Source: Alligator mississippiensis (lineage: Eukaryota > Chordata > Crocodylia > Alligatoridae). From it: a DNA stretch of 64,000 nucleotides. Under the pieces are notes generated by a model, which searched no databases, had not been told where the DNA came from, and was given only the letters and a program-made list of their open reading frames with translations. The stretch is from assembly GCF_030867095.1 (NCBI RefSeq), contig NC_081825.1, positions 52,433,501-52,497,500 on the forward strand. Reading direction: 5' to 3'. Below are positions 1 to 12,500 of the stretch, piece after piece (within the stretch, counting starts at the first letter, position 1; each line of letters opens with the position of its first letter). The position numbers and the translations under genes are program-made.

Positions 1-1970
1 ACTTGCATGCAATTTTGATTATCTGTAATGTATATTAATAAATTGTATGTAGGCATTTAGGCCTCAGATTCAAGCTGAACCTTGCTGGCTGGAACCCAGC
101 GCTTGCTGTCAGTTTAGCATGGAAAAAAAATTTCAGATCAGTACAAACATTAGTTATAGGATCATCTTTGCTATAAAACTCCAAATATTCTAATTGAAGC
201 CCTGGGACAACAAAGTAATTAAGCAAGTGCTTAAATGTTTTAAGTACAAATGGGCCTCTGTTGGCCTCACGTACTTAAAGTTAAGCACATGTTTAAGTGC
301 TTGGAACAGGGTCTATATATCCACCACCCCTGTTAATAGTATCACATCCTGTTTAATGGCACAATTTTAGAGCATGATCTATACTCACGATTTATCCTGC
401 AGAGAGCTAGAAGAGAGGCCAAGAATGGATATTCCATTTTAAACCCCTCTAATCTCCTGTATGTACAACACTGATCTTGTTTCACTAGTATCAAAATGTC
501 ATGTTAGGTTTTCTCAGCTGTGTTTAGGGTTTTCAAGTTTCATCCAGTTCTTAGCTGAAGTAGCCTAAGTATATCTATTTAAGCCTGGTGTTGGAAGCTC
601 TTCACAGGACTGACATTTCAACACTTATTGACAAAAATCCTGTCTTTAATTCCCATATTTGAAACACATGTTGGTTCTTTTTCTGTATGTCTGCACTCAT
701 GCTAATATCTTAGAGGGATAATTCTCTCACACAAAGAACTGAAGCTTTCATGAGATATAAGTGCCAATTCATGTTAAATGTTTGGCAGTGGCTTGGTTAA
801 GTCTGTGCTAATGTTTAATTCAAGTATTAATACTAGTTTATTAAATAAATTAAAGTCTTATCAAGATCTTTGTTGTCCAATTTTTAAAAAAATGCATATT
901 TTTTCTACATTTTGATTGTGAGGGATTCCTTTATGCCAATGTATTTTCATTAGCAGTGGAACTATTGACATCTTTACTCTGATGCTCTCCTCTTACTTTT
1001 GTTAATGCGCAGCCTAATGACAGGTGGGATTTTTTATCTGAAGAGTTACATTTTATTTTATTCACTGAAACATGATAGTTTGTCTATATTTTTAACAGAG
1101 GTACTTTTAGCAGCTAAGGTTTTAGACACCTAATTTAAAGGCCTTTTCTGGACTTCAGATTACTTGGAGTAAATAGCCTGTATGCATGAATATCAAGTAA
1201 CTGGACATAATATAATTTCTCTCATTAAAAATATTTAAATCTTTTCCTTCTAAATATTTTGAAATTATTATTTCTAAAGCACTTAATCTATTGCATTCCA
1301 ATATTTAACCAACACTTCTCTATATGCTGACATGAAAAATTGTTCTTTGCCGTTACTTATGCTGGTGGGGGTGGATTTGATTAATATAGGCATGTCCACA
1401 CAAAATGGAAGATAAAGGCCTCATACAGACATTCAGATTCTTGTGGGAGAGTCACTGCTGTCCCCAGAGAAACCATGAGTGTACAAATGTTCAGGCTTTT
1501 TTCCCCCCAGAGTAAAAATGGCCACTTCAGAAGAAAAATAACGTGGGAACAACCAGGGTTTAAATCACTTACAGGAGAGTTTCTCTTGAGAAAGTGAATG
1601 TCAGTACATGCCATGGCTTCTCTCAGAAAAGAACATAGTCCTCCAGCATCCTCTCCTCCAGGGAGATAGTGTGTTGTATGCTGGACTCTGCTACTTCAGC
1701 AGGGACCAGAATATTTCCCCTTCACAATCCCAACATTGTGCTTCAGGGAAACATGGGATGACCATAGGCGGTCTGGGTCAGCCAGTCAGTGCTGCCCTAT
1801 GCATTGGTGCTATCTGTTGCCAGGCCAACTAAGGAAGCCTTCAGAGCTAGCTGAAATGTGTGTACAGGGGCTGCACTGGTTAAGCACTCTACTCCTGCAA
1901 GCTCTCTGCTCCTCACGGTCTCAGCATTTGAATGTCTGTACATGCAGCTCTGAGTAATTTTCTTTACCGG

Positions 1971-2420
1971 GGTTAAGTACAGACAGTCAAAAAGCCTAAG
2001 GCTGAATCAATTCAACCTTCACAGGTTAGTCTAAGCTGCGTAAATTGAACCAATAAACAAGTGAGCAGACATTTACTTTTGATTCCAGAAATGCAGCCGC
2101 GTGCCTGCCCAGGCCAGAAGCCAGGGGGCAGTAGAGGACACCTCTCTGCTTGGCTGGAGCAGACAGCTTGGGTCAAGCCTAGTTCATCCACTCTGTGCAA
2201 AGCATCCTGGGATGCTGGGGGCCTGTGAGTTAACTTGAATCTGGAGGGGATCTGGGACAGAAGTTCAATAAACTGATTTACCTAAATCAGTTAAGTCTGA
2301 TACTACATCCATCCAGGTTTATCTAAAACCAGTTTTGGCCATTTTGAAAGTGCTTTGTGTACACTGAACTTCTGTTGTGTTACAGATTTGAACCAGTTTC
2401 CAGTCACTTATACCAGTTTG
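1971..2420 (+). repeat. Dispersed repeat, copy 1 of a family also at 33.7 kb
   Basis: The first roughly 120 bases match 33711 onward closely. Both copies share a stretch beginning TAAGTACAGACAGTCAAAAA, then a GGCTGAATCAATTCA block, then a stretch ending in a TTTGATTC-like motif. The far end (about 2340-2370) loosely resembles an inverted copy of the start, which suggests a DNA-transposon-derived element. The family is not identified and the right boundary is approximate. Confidence 0.5.
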
Positions 2421-2452
2421 TGTTCAATTTCTGTCCCTAGCCTAGGGTAACA

Positions 2453-2476
2453 AACCTGGGAGAATTCTCCCAGGTT
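2453..2476. repeat. Perfect 24-bp palindrome
   Basis: AACCTGGGAGAA is followed immediately by its exact reverse complement TTCTCCCAGGTT, with no spacer. Function is unknown. It could be a dimeric protein-binding site or a remnant of transposon ends. Confidence 0.7.
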
Positions 2477-4662
2477 GTTTGAATGTATGTATGTAGCCAC
2501 AGTTCCAGCCTCCAAGAGAATGTCAATGACATCCAAGAACTTTACTAGGAAGCACTGTAATGAAGCATACCACTTCTACTTGTTGCATGCTGCAACCTAA
2601 ATGGAGCTAATGTGACTTTCATTAAGATGGCCATGCTCCAATACAGGAAAGAACCAGTACCAATGCGGGAAGGAACTGGTTAGCATGGGCCCAATGCCAC
2701 ATTTTCTTGGTTACACTCCCTCCATTTCAGTGGGTAGCAGGTTCAGACCAGGCATGCTATACACTACCATGGCATTCCTGAGTGTGGTCCACTAATGATG
2801 TAGGTATTTACAAGCTAAGACAGAGACAACAGCTAGGCAAAGGCATACAGCACATAAAGTACAAAATATGCCTAAAATAAGTATAAGTGCTCAAAGTGAC
2901 CCCTATGAAGCTTATTAAATCTATGCAAAGCAGTTATGCACCATTTTAAAATACTACAAAATATTTACAAAACTGAAAACTGTGGACAGCTGTTATAACC
3001 AGAGAGAAACTGGCAACTCTTCTTCCAATGTGAGCTGGAGTTGGTTGAGATGTATCAGTTCTTAGGTTCTGATTTTAGTGTGTGTATATGCATATATGTT
3101 AGCTTGTTTAGGGTAAGCTCACACTCCCTGCACATGCACATTTCCAAACAGTTCTACTAACCATAAAAGGTAACAACTGAAGAAAAAAAAAAAGGTAGCT
3201 AAGTGGTGATACATTAAGACCATTAACAATTAAAGAAAACAAAACACGTTAACCTATAAAAAAGACAGTGCTCCTTAGCTGTTTATGGATCTTTTCATCA
3301 TTTCCACTCTTATCACAAAGAACAAATTTAAGCATCCTTTACTGGCCCCCATTCAAGGCCAAACTGAAGGCGCATGTGGGGAAAGTGAACAAAGAGGGAT
3401 CCAGGACAAGAATCTTGGGTGGAGGGAGCAGAGAGCAGAATATATGTGAATATTTAGGGAAGACGATCATCATGAAGGACTATGCAGATGAGGGAAAATT
3501 CTTATACTCAAGGTGGTGGAATACAGGTAGACAGCAGAGTTAGTCAAGGGGCAGGCAGCCAGATTAGAGCAACAAGCATTGATGATGATTTGACTGTTTT
3601 GTGTTGACTGGAAATGGATCATGAATGGTGTGGGCACCTGGGAAGCTAAGGAGGGGGGAAGATACAGTAATCTGGATAAAATGGGTTGATGGATGAAGGT
3701 TTAGTTGTAGGGAGTAAACAAAAAAGATCAGAACTCACAAATCTTGAGGAGGAAGAAAATAAAAGCAATTGGACGCAATCTGGATGTGCGTGGCAAAGAT
3801 GACCACCAATTCCCTAGGCTGAGAACCTTAGTAATGGAATGACTAGTGACATGGGCAGATCAGGGCAAGCAGGGCAGCCACCCCACATTGGCTGCAAGTG
3901 CAGTGGTGCGTGAGCTTTCTAAGCTCACCAGCTAGTTGGTGTAGGCACTGGGCAGGGCCCCTGCCTTCACACAGCACCAGAGCTCAAGGGGTTCCTTTAA
4001 TTAGGAGCTATTTATCATAGGGTGAAGATAAATTGCATAAACATCCCCCCCAAAAAGTTGTTTTTTTTTTAATATAAAGTTAACAGGTGGTTTTCCAGAA
4101 GTGAACCAGTAAAGAGTATGCACTAAGGGAAAAGAGTGTTTCCAGATTATTTTTTTTAAACTGAGCTGTTATCACTGAACTATTTACCTAAAAATATGCT
4201 ATTCCATCTGTATTATTGCATTGCTAACAAAAGTAAAATTAACTCACATTAATAATTCTTCCGGTATTATTCCATCGAGGGGGCCATTGTATTTGGATCT
4301 TCCTCTTTGACCCAGCCTAACAGACCATGAAGCAGCTGAGAATCAAGTCTACCAAGGAGGTTGAGAGCCAGGGTTTTCAGGCAACTTGCTTTCTTTCCCT
4401 GATCCTTCCTTTGGAACATATTATTTTTAATATTTTGCAGGAGAAAAATGTTCCACTGGAAAACTTCTAATCAGCATCAGTGCTTTGGTACAAACCAGAC
4501 AGGGAGTCTGTGATGAAGGTTATAACTCCCGACCGCCTGTCTTACCACACTTAGTACCCTAATGCCACACTGACCTTCAGTAAACCATTGAAAACATAAG
4601 GCTGCACTCTACCACAAACTGCTATCCTGTTTCTTTAAAAAAAAAAATGTTTTGCCTTTTAG

Positions 4663-4771
4663 GTCTGTCAGTGGAAAGAAATTGTGTTCTTCCTGTGGGC
4701 TTCCTCTCGGAAAAGGAGCTGCCATGATTATTGAAACTCTTGGTCTTTATTTCCACATTCAGTGCTTCAGG
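4663..4771 (+). CDS. LMO7: LMO7 exon: first half of the C-terminal LIM domain
   Basis: LMO7 is a large actin- and junction-associated scaffold protein (calponin-homology, PDZ and C-terminal LIM domains). This exon follows a TTTTGCCTTTTAG acceptor and ends at a GTAGGT donor. It encodes [18 protein letters not shown] and continues through [18 protein letters not shown]. The spacing is CxxC, 19 residues, then HxxC, which gives the four ligands of the first zinc finger of a LIM domain. The first base completes a codon begun in the previous exon, which I could not locate. The exon ends on a codon boundary, directly before the CxxC that opens the second finger in the next exon. LMO7 is preferred over its paralogue LIMCH1 from recollection of the [15 protein letters not shown] and downstream [17 protein letters not shown] segments; an alignment was not run. 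Confidence 0.93.
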
Positions 4772-5406
4772 GTAGGTCTTTATTATTATTCCCCTGGCTG
4801 ATGAGAAAGATTCCAGTAACTATTTTCTATTTTTTAGATACTTATCCAAACCAGATCATTGACTCTGACGCTGGGGTTTTCCTGTCACGTAGGGCTCAGT
4901 TCAAGAATTCTGTCTCAGGTGGTAGACACCCAAACAAATTAATATGTGGCAAGTCAGGCTGTTCTGATTCAAAGGCATGATACAGATCCTAAAATTGGTT
5001 TAGCTGCAACAATGGTAGATTTACCCCTGCCTGAAGTGGGACTAATTTGTCATGCTTTCAAATGTCTGCTTTTCATCACACAGCCTGTTTGCTTGCAGAG
5101 AGCTGCCATGCTATAATTTGCTTCAGGTTTATGCCTCAAGCTTTGCCTCCCTGTCGAGAGTCTAAATACCAAAAAAATCAATGGGAGTGATTAAGTGTCC
5201 ACATAATTTTTTAAGTGAAAACTTCCAAGTTCAAGCCTCAAATATTAACCTGCTCTAAAAACCTCACATTAGGCTGCAGGTGTGCTTTTCCTTTTATCTC
5301 ATAAATGACTCATGAAATGAACATCAAAACATTACAAAGAACTTGAAATAGCAAAAGAAATCCCATGCTCTAAACCTTTTCCTCTGTCTTCTTCATCATT
5401 CAATAG
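4772..5406 (+). other. LMO7: LMO7 intron, 635 bp
   Basis: Bounded by GTAGGT at 4772 and a pyrimidine-rich acceptor ending CAATAG at 5406. It splits the two zinc fingers of the LIM domain in phase 0. The short open frame reading out of the upstream exon into the intron is read-through, not coding. Confidence 0.85.
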
Positions 5407-5509
5407 TGTGGCATTTGTAAGGGACAGCTGGGAGATGCAGTAAGTGGAACAGATGTCAGGATTAGAAATGGTCTTCTCAACTGCAACGATTGTTACATCA
5501 GATCCAGAA
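5407..5509 (+). CDS. LMO7: LMO7 exon: second half of the C-terminal LIM domain
   Basis: This 103-base exon lies between a CAATAG acceptor and a GTAAGT donor. It begins in phase 0 with [16 protein letters not shown] and continues [18 protein letters not shown], ending with the first base of the next codon. The CxxC, 21 residues, CxxC spacing supplies the second zinc finger. With the preceding exon, all eight zinc ligands of a LIM domain are present, so the domain should fold normally. LIM fingers of this kind mediate protein-protein contacts; in LMO7 they lie at the extreme C-terminus. Reading frame, splice sites and ligand spacing are all intact, which supports a functional gene rather than a pseudogene. 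Confidence 0.94.
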
Positions 5510-6532
5510 GTAAGTATTTTAAGATTTTTGTTTGGTTGTTCTTATTCCACAATAAATCCTAGCTTCAGTCTTGCTACAATTTAATTTCTTTTTTGGAAGC
5601 AACTTATATCTTTACTAATTTTGTATCTATTCATATACTGCATAACAATATCAAGTTGTGGTACACATCATTTGTCATCAAAACCCCCAATACCAAGCCA
5701 TTTTGATCCTCATGTCTGAAAAGGAATTAAAAAATGTCACTCTTTAATTGTCAGAAGAATTTATTTCCAGCAGTAGGATCTCTGAGCAGTCCCAGGCTTG
5801 CCATCCTTTTCAGTGCCAACATGCATGTTGTCTGCATGGATTAGGAACAAAGGACTGGAAGAGGCCTTCTGACCATAAGTCCAGTCTCCTTTATTTACAA
5901 ATGACCACTGACCCAAGAATTCCCCAAAATTGCCACTTCAAATCCTCACACAACATCCAAAATCCCAACAACAGCCTACAGCTCACCTTATGTAGAAGCA
6001 GTGCTCTGCCACTGAAGTGACAAGGAAGTAGTTGTTAACATATAATAATACCCAGGCATGGCTTTCTCTCTTGTCCATTGGGGAATGTAGGTATTCCTTA
6101 GTGCTCAGTCTGGACCTAATTCAGATTTTGTTGCCAAGTAAGTATGCATGAGATTTGTAGCAAAGATGATTTAAGCTGATATTTGTAAATATTTTTTCGA
6201 TCATAAGGGCCAGAGAAACACTGGCACAAGCTACTGAGGGATATTGTGGGATCTCCTTCATTGGAGTTTAGGTGCAGGTGATAGAACATATCTTGCTGAC
6301 TCCTGACCTACATTATCTTCAACGTTTAAGTAGTGAGGGGGCCCCTTTAACAGAGCTTAGTGCAGCTCACTTCCAGTCTAGTGCACGCTGCACTGCTGCA
6401 GCCACAGCTACCAGCCCTCCAACAGTGCCATGACTGCCTCTGAAACACTGCAAAAGCCCCCCCTAGCTCCATGGGCTGGATCCAGTCCACAGGCCATAGG
6501 TTGCTGGCCCCTGATACAGGCATAGTTGATCT

Positions 6533-6600
6533 TGCCAAAGGGTTGGACTAGATGTTCTCATGGGGTCCCTTCCAGACTTGTGTTTCCAAAACTTCTTTCA
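6533..6600 (+). repeat. CR1 LINE 3'-end fragment
   Basis: Contains GGGTTGGACTAGATGTTCTC and then GGGGTCCCTTCCAGAC. This is the familiar terminal block of CR1 retroposons, also seen at the ends of the CR1 copies at 24.3 kb and 29.3 kb in this window. Only the last few dozen bases survive. Just upstream (6470-6515) is a 'ctggatccagtccacaggcc' segment resembling the hAT-type repeats elsewhere. Confidence 0.7.
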
Positions 6601-7883
6601 AATTCAGCTTCTACTGCTATAGAATTTTAACCCTTTTCTTTGCTTTCCCATCTCCCAGCATATGACAAGAGATATACTAGCACATACACCTCAATACTTC
6701 TCTGACAGCATGGGACACAGAGAGCCGTATAGAATACCTGTCTGCCTAGTCATGGGGGTCGGGGTCGGACTATGGAAGTCCCTTTCAGCCCTGCTTCCTT
6801 ACTTCCCTGTGATCTGCAACACGAAATACTACCAGGAATATTCTGAACATGCTTGTAATTGATCAGACTAAATACAGGATTCTCTTCCTTTATTAACTAT
6901 TTTCCTCTCTCTTCCTCAAAAATCTCTGGCTTTAGTAATAGGAAATAAAAGCTCTGGCCCACTACTTGCAAAATATATACTATAATTACTGAGCTTAGAA
7001 AAACTTCCACACTATTGGAGACAGAGGGCACTATTGGACTACCTCTCATTCATCTGCACAAATGCTTTTACTTCTGTTGAGAAACTTCTTAGCCAGCTGT
7101 GTTCTTTTGTATCAAACCGAGCAAAATTAACAGATTTAGAAATAACTCTACATATCTGTCGGCTTGAACCTGCAAACCCTTACTTGTTTGGGTGAAGATA
7201 TGGCCCTAAATGTATATATCTCTTAATACATAAAGATCAGAAGAGAAAAATACAAGTGAGATTCCCCAGCATGCCTTTTCCTCATTTTTGTTTAAATTAT
7301 GTTTTGAAGAATGAGGATTTGAGCTCCCACATTTAAAGAAGAGGGCATAATTGAATATTTGTTGTCATTATGTGATGCAGCAGTTCTTTTTTACTGTAGT
7401 GATAGTGCCAGAAAATAGAGGACAGACCTGCATATCATAGTGATATAATTTGTTCCCCTGGGATTTACACTTCTATCTTTTCACTCTGCAGCCATATTTT
7501 CCTGCATTTGTAGACCACCTAACAAAGTAGGATCCAGGTCCCTGATGGGGGCCTGTAGCTGCTCTCATAATACACCTTAAAATGATGGAGTTTTGTGAAT
7601 CGCCTGCAAACATTTGTATTTAGGGGGGAGTTGCTATTTTGTCTGTTCTTTTAATTTAATTTTTGAAATACTACTTTGGTTCTGCATAAGTTCTAGAAAT
7701 AGAAAAATATTTAAAATAGTTAAGGGAGGGGTTGATTTTTTTTTTCCCCCTGAACTGGTGATGTATTTCACGTGGCTGTGTGTTTAGCTTTTTGTGAGGT
7801 GGGTTGTGTTTAACTGAAATTGCAAGGGCAGTTTTTGAGGGGGTGCAATATTAGTGCTCTTAGCAGTTACTTCTGGAGGCACA

Positions 7884-8527
7884 GAGCATGTCTACATGTA
7901 CAAATGCTCCTGGGTCAGTTTACGCTAGAGTAATTTACTCTAGCGTAAACTGATGACCTGGGCAAACATCTACAAGTACAGGAATGTGGGAGCAGATTTG
8001 CTGTTCATGGCAGCAATCTACTCCTGCCCCCACTGGCCCTGCACCAGTCCCTGCACCAGCCAGGGGGAGCTGTAGGCTCCTTCTGGGTGCTAGTTTAGGA
8101 GTTGGCAGGGAGCAGGGGGCCAGGAGGCAGCTGTCTTCTGGCAGGGACTGGGACATTGCTTCCTGCCTCTGAGACCTGCCTACTGCCAGTGTGGGCTCTG
8201 CCACTGGAACTGGGACAGGGGCAATGTCTCCTTGCTCCAGCAGGAGGGAGTTCCAAGCTCTGCTCCGCTATGGCAATCACAGGAAATCCTTATCTGTCAG
8301 CTGAAGCTCTGCAGTCATGGGGCTAGGGTTGGGAGATCCTTAGCTCACAGCCCATGCTCTGCAGTTGTGGGGCCGGGCCTGAGAGATCCTTGTATTTTAC
8401 GGGTAGCAAATTTACTCCTGATTAGAACACATTACTGTGCAGTAAGCATATGCATGTGTAGACAGTGATGCTTACTGCTCAGTAATTTGCTCTAATCTTG
8501 AGTAAAGTGTTTTGTGTAGACATGCCC
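7884..8527. mobile_element. Harbinger-like MITE in the LMO7 intron
   Basis: The ends are GAGCATGTCTACATG and the inverse of GTGTAGACATGCCC, matching the G-rich-CATCTACA termini of other elements here (26981, 39695, 43261, 46064). ACA flanks both sides (7881-7883 and 8528-8530), a possible 3-bp target duplication. Subterminal segments contain CTGTGCAGTAA-type motifs typical of this family. The interior is GC-rich, open in several frames and has no recognisable protein. A 19-bp perfect inverted repeat lies at 7915-7953. Confidence 0.75.
7915..7953. repeat. Perfect 19-bp inverted repeat, 1-base spacer
   Basis: TCAGTTTACGCTAGAGTAA (7915-7933), one T, then its exact reverse complement (7935-7953). 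It lies about 30 bases inside the left end of the MITE and is probably a subterminal palindrome of that element. Confidence 0.85.
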
Positions 8528-9484
8528 ACAAATCCCAATTGATCACTCTTGAAAAAAAATACTTGATCAGTTTTTTCCTTCCCACCCACTCCATTTGCCC
8601 ACATCCTATAACCCACCTGGTTTTGCATGACTAACTTATCCTGAGTCAAAGGCTGAATTAAACAGCCATATTGCAGGTAAGGCTTGTGGCTACTGTTGAA
8701 GAACATCTGTGTGAGAGGTGTTTATCCAAAATTTTAAATTATTTTCTTTCATGTCAAATATATGAATGTAATGAAACAAATACCTAGATGAGAAATACTT
8801 CAAAAAACAAATAAGTTAACCTGTGAAGGCAGCTAAGTATCCAGGGTATTTTTAAAATAAAAACAACAGAGTTTACAGATACAGGAATGAAACAATGTAT
8901 AAATTACCAGAAACACAAACTATTCTGCTCCATAACATTACTGGTTTAGATGTAACACTGACAAACAAGTCAAAGGTAAAGCAGGTAACTCTCCTTGAAC
9001 TGTTATATTTCCTGCCTGGGGGAGGACTGTTTCTGAACAGTGTGTAGTATTCTGTATGATCTAATACACATTGGGTTCAGCTATTTATGCCCTTAATAGC
9101 TTTTGCTATTACATCCTCAGTCTTGATCTTATTATTAATTATTATTATCTTATATATTATTATTCTACCACAGCATTGCCTTTACTATGATTTTGTGTGC
9201 AAATTAAATGAATGTGAATGCCAAATAGTTCAGTAATGTAATCTTTCAGACACAAGGGATATATTTTTTCTACATCTGTATTGTAACTTTTATTTCAGTC
9301 AGTGCCAAACTTACATCCTCAAAATAGATATAGTGCCAGGGGCATTACACATGTAAAATTCCTTGCTATGGTGACTTGGAATATAGAAGGAATATGAAGA
9401 CAGTCCTATCTATTGTGTTCCAGAAGTAACAAGTGCTCAAGTATGTCACCCTTCTAACTATTAACGTTTTTATTTCTAACTTAG

Positions 9485-9510
9485 CTGCTGGGCAGCCAAC
9501 AACATTGTGA
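9485..9510 (+). CDS. LMO7: LMO7 terminal exon, last codons and stop
   Basis: After a pyrimidine-rich TTTCTAACTTAG acceptor, the single base carried over from the previous exon plus CT gives Thr. The frame then reads Ala-Gly-Gln-Pro-Thr-Thr-Leu and TGA at 9508-9510. The C-terminus is therefore IRSRTAGQPTTL. From recollection, LMO7 of other vertebrates ends IRSRSAGQPTTL, so the exon is recognised by matching all but one residue across a 4-kb intron. The Ser-to-Thr change falls on the codon split by the intron. This exon is too short for ordinary ORF detection. Confidence 0.92.
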
Positions 9511-12500
9511 CATGAATTTAAGTCCTAAAAACTTCCTTCGAGAAGAAACTTTCCCAACGTGTCCCTGGGGCTGCCTCCAGACAATCACTTGTAAGAACTC
9601 ATATCCATGGACTTCACGGTTCTCATCTTATTTCAAAAAGCTCATAGAAAAGGCTGTATGCATAACTTTAAAGCACGATTATTTCCCCCTTTATTACTGA
9701 ATTTACATAATATGTATGAAGGAGATACTTGGTCATTCAGAGGCTAAATACTATTTTTTAAAAGTTTTCATGTTTTCAGATATGTTAATGATTTAAAATC
9801 TGTTATTTTGCTCTTTTGGAAGTAAAAAGAAAGTGAAGATGCAATAAATCTATTTTGTTTTAATATTTCTAGGAATTAAACATGTAAGTTTACAGAACCT
9901 TTACAGATGTTCTAGCATATGCCAACTTGAGGTGAGAAATCATTTTAAGATAGCATCTAATTAGTACATTTGAAAAACAACATCACAGCAAGTGACTTTC
10001 TGTTACTATTTTTTTTTTTACAAAGACACTAGTTTGATAATACATACTGTAATTCCGAAACATTTTCTGTTATATTACTTTCAATGGAAGAGTAGGAGTT
10101 ATATAAATAAATTATTGCACCTTTAGTCGTAGGGTTTTTTGTTTGTGTATTTCAAGTAATGTTCATTGCAAAAGCTTAGTATTTTATCACATAAAGGTTG
10201 GAGACTATCATTAAGCTTGGAGACTGTATAGCATTAACAATTGGAAGTTCCCAGTGGTGTAAGAAACTGTACAGAACTTGTACTGAATAATACGTTACTA
10301 CCCAATTCCAGAGGTGGGACCTGTGGGCACAAATGGATGAAACTGACTCTCTGTATCAACAAGAACTGGGTTGGTGGTTGATGTCCTGGCTTCCCTGTTC
10401 TATTGGCTTGTAATTTTCTCATTGCCAGTAGAGTTGTCATAACTTAATTTGTAAATTTTATGAGTCTTATACTCTAAAGAGATTTCACGTGACAAAAATA
10501 CATATACACACTCAGGCACCTTGGTTTGGGTCCCATCAAGAATCATCTTTAGAACTTGAACAGTGGCAACTTAGTGCAGCTTAGTGAAGACCCTGAATTT
10601 GCCTTCCATGCCCACCCAGCTCTTATTCAAGTCAGCAGGAATTTTGAGTGCACAAGGAATGGCAGACAAGGTTTAGTGTATGCCACTTTGCAAAAAAATG
10701 TTTAAGTACATTTGGATCTGTAGCACTGTAAGCATTCTTTTGCTAGTGTATACCAACGCCTTCCTGAAAAAGTAGTCAGAACTATGTATAGGTATCAGGA
10801 ATGTACCCTTAATTTTAGAAGAAATATTACACTTGTAAAATATTACAATGCTGGTTTACTGACTACACTACGTGGTTAATTTAGCAGCCTAAAACAGGAA
10901 ACAGTTATTTGAAAGTATCACATTATTTTAACAGCTCATGCTGCAAGTTAAAATTTAAAAAGCCCCTATTTATTCTGCCTTAAAACAATGATAAACTAAA
11001 TTAATAGAGCGTCCTTATTGTTTGTGATAGAATATATACACATCCTTTGTCTTTGGTGTGTTAGTAAAAGGAAGTAAAATGGATATTAGATGAGCAATAA
11101 TTTTCTTTTGTTATATAGCTAGCAAATATTTATTTAAATGCTAGGCAGTTCCTTGCATGCAAGTTGCGTGCTTGTGCAAAAATGCTTTGTCATTGAAAAT
11201 CTTTATATAATGTTGTCATTTTAAGACATTGTGGCTGTCTAGTAGAAAGTTACACATGGTTTCATTAAAATTGTGCCTTAGAAAATGCAAAGCTGTTGCA
11301 CAGTCAATGGTGACTTATGGATGCAATAAATCCAAAAAGATGAAGTCGTTCCCAAGCCCAAAGCTCACATGACTTCACATTAGGGTTATTTTTAAAAAAA
11401 AAAATCAAAAATAAAAAAATTTTGGAAATACACAATTAAGTCCAGCATTTTGATTATCCATTTGCATGATTTACTGTCAAATGTTTTGATAACCTGTATG
11501 TTTACACTTGGCATGTCATAATATTTTACTGCAAATAATTCAAACTAGGAGTATTCATCTGACAGGTTTTTATAAAGTACTTTGTACATTTATTTGACTC
11601 TATCTATCACATTAAGGATATATGAATATATACTATCTTCTGGGTTTAATTGTTAAAATGTGACCTGCATTTCTGCATGCTTGTGTGCATGTATATTTGA
11701 TATCAGTCATTTACACTTCACACTTGTGATTTAAATGTAGATACGTAAAGCAATCACAAGAGTGCAAAAGTTTTGGTTGTCATAGAGATCTCATCTGCTT
11801 CTGATGAAGTCAGTGGTTTAAACTCTCAGTGATATTAGCAGGAGCATGACTAGAGCCAAAAAAAGCATGTGCAAGTGGAATTTTTATGTGCCGTTTCAGA
11901 TGCGCAAGTGGATCTCTGAGGCCCATTGAAAGTTTGGCCCAGTCTGTCTTTCAGTAGTTTCATATATGCATATTTTAGTGAACCTAATTGTAGGTGCAGC
12001 AAATCAAATCAGCATTTTCAGACTACAACACATTTTTCCATGCTAAACAACTAGTCACCAGCGCAGATTGATCCTCAGCATTTTCTAAATTCTAATTGCC
12101 AATTGTTTATTTCTATTTCATCTGGAGTCTATTATGTGACAGGTTCAGTCAGGCTAAAGCTTAGCTTTTTTCCAGTTCAAACATAATAAGTATATTATAT
12201 TTCTTGTCATTATCTTTGCAGTTGCAGGAAAAAATGCTTTATTCCATTGAGCTATAATGTGAATGTGTTTGTTTAAAAAAAGTGATTTATTGTTGCTAAG
12301 CAAGTACAATGTATGTAATGTTTTAGATGTTCCAAAAGCATATTTACTTTCTTGTTGCTTCAGAGAACATGGCTAACTGATGTAACCATTTTGTATCTTT
12401 CGCTACCAAACTTTCTGATGTTTTTCTTTACTCTTGCTAGGTAGTGTTGTAATGCAGAACATACCATAGTAATGATAAATGACATAAAGGTTGGTAATCC

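Larger units (their letters stand above)
1..4662. other. Probable LMO7 intron / upstream non-coding sequence
   Basis: AT-rich sequence with no exon I can support. The first recognisable exon at 4663 begins in mid-codon, so this stretch is inferred to be LMO7 intron, with earlier exons upstream of the window or missed here. It holds one dispersed repeat copy (about 1971-2420) and a 24-bp perfect palindrome (2453-2476). Short open frames here show no domain or convincing splice pair. Confidence 0.6.
5510..9484 (+). other. LMO7: Last LMO7 intron, about 4.0 kb
   Basis: Runs from GTAAGT at 5510 to an acceptor ending TTAG at 9484. It contains a fragment with the CR1 3'-end consensus (about 6533-6600) and a Harbinger-like MITE (7884-8527). 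Otherwise I see only AT-rich intron sequence. The GC-rich both-strand open frames near 7.9-8.5 kb belong to the MITE. Confidence 0.85.

Noticed and set aside
4441-4480. Possible LMO7 exon after TTTAATATTTTGCAG
   Set aside because: Reading frames stop within a few codons and do not match the LMO7 region before the LIM domain.
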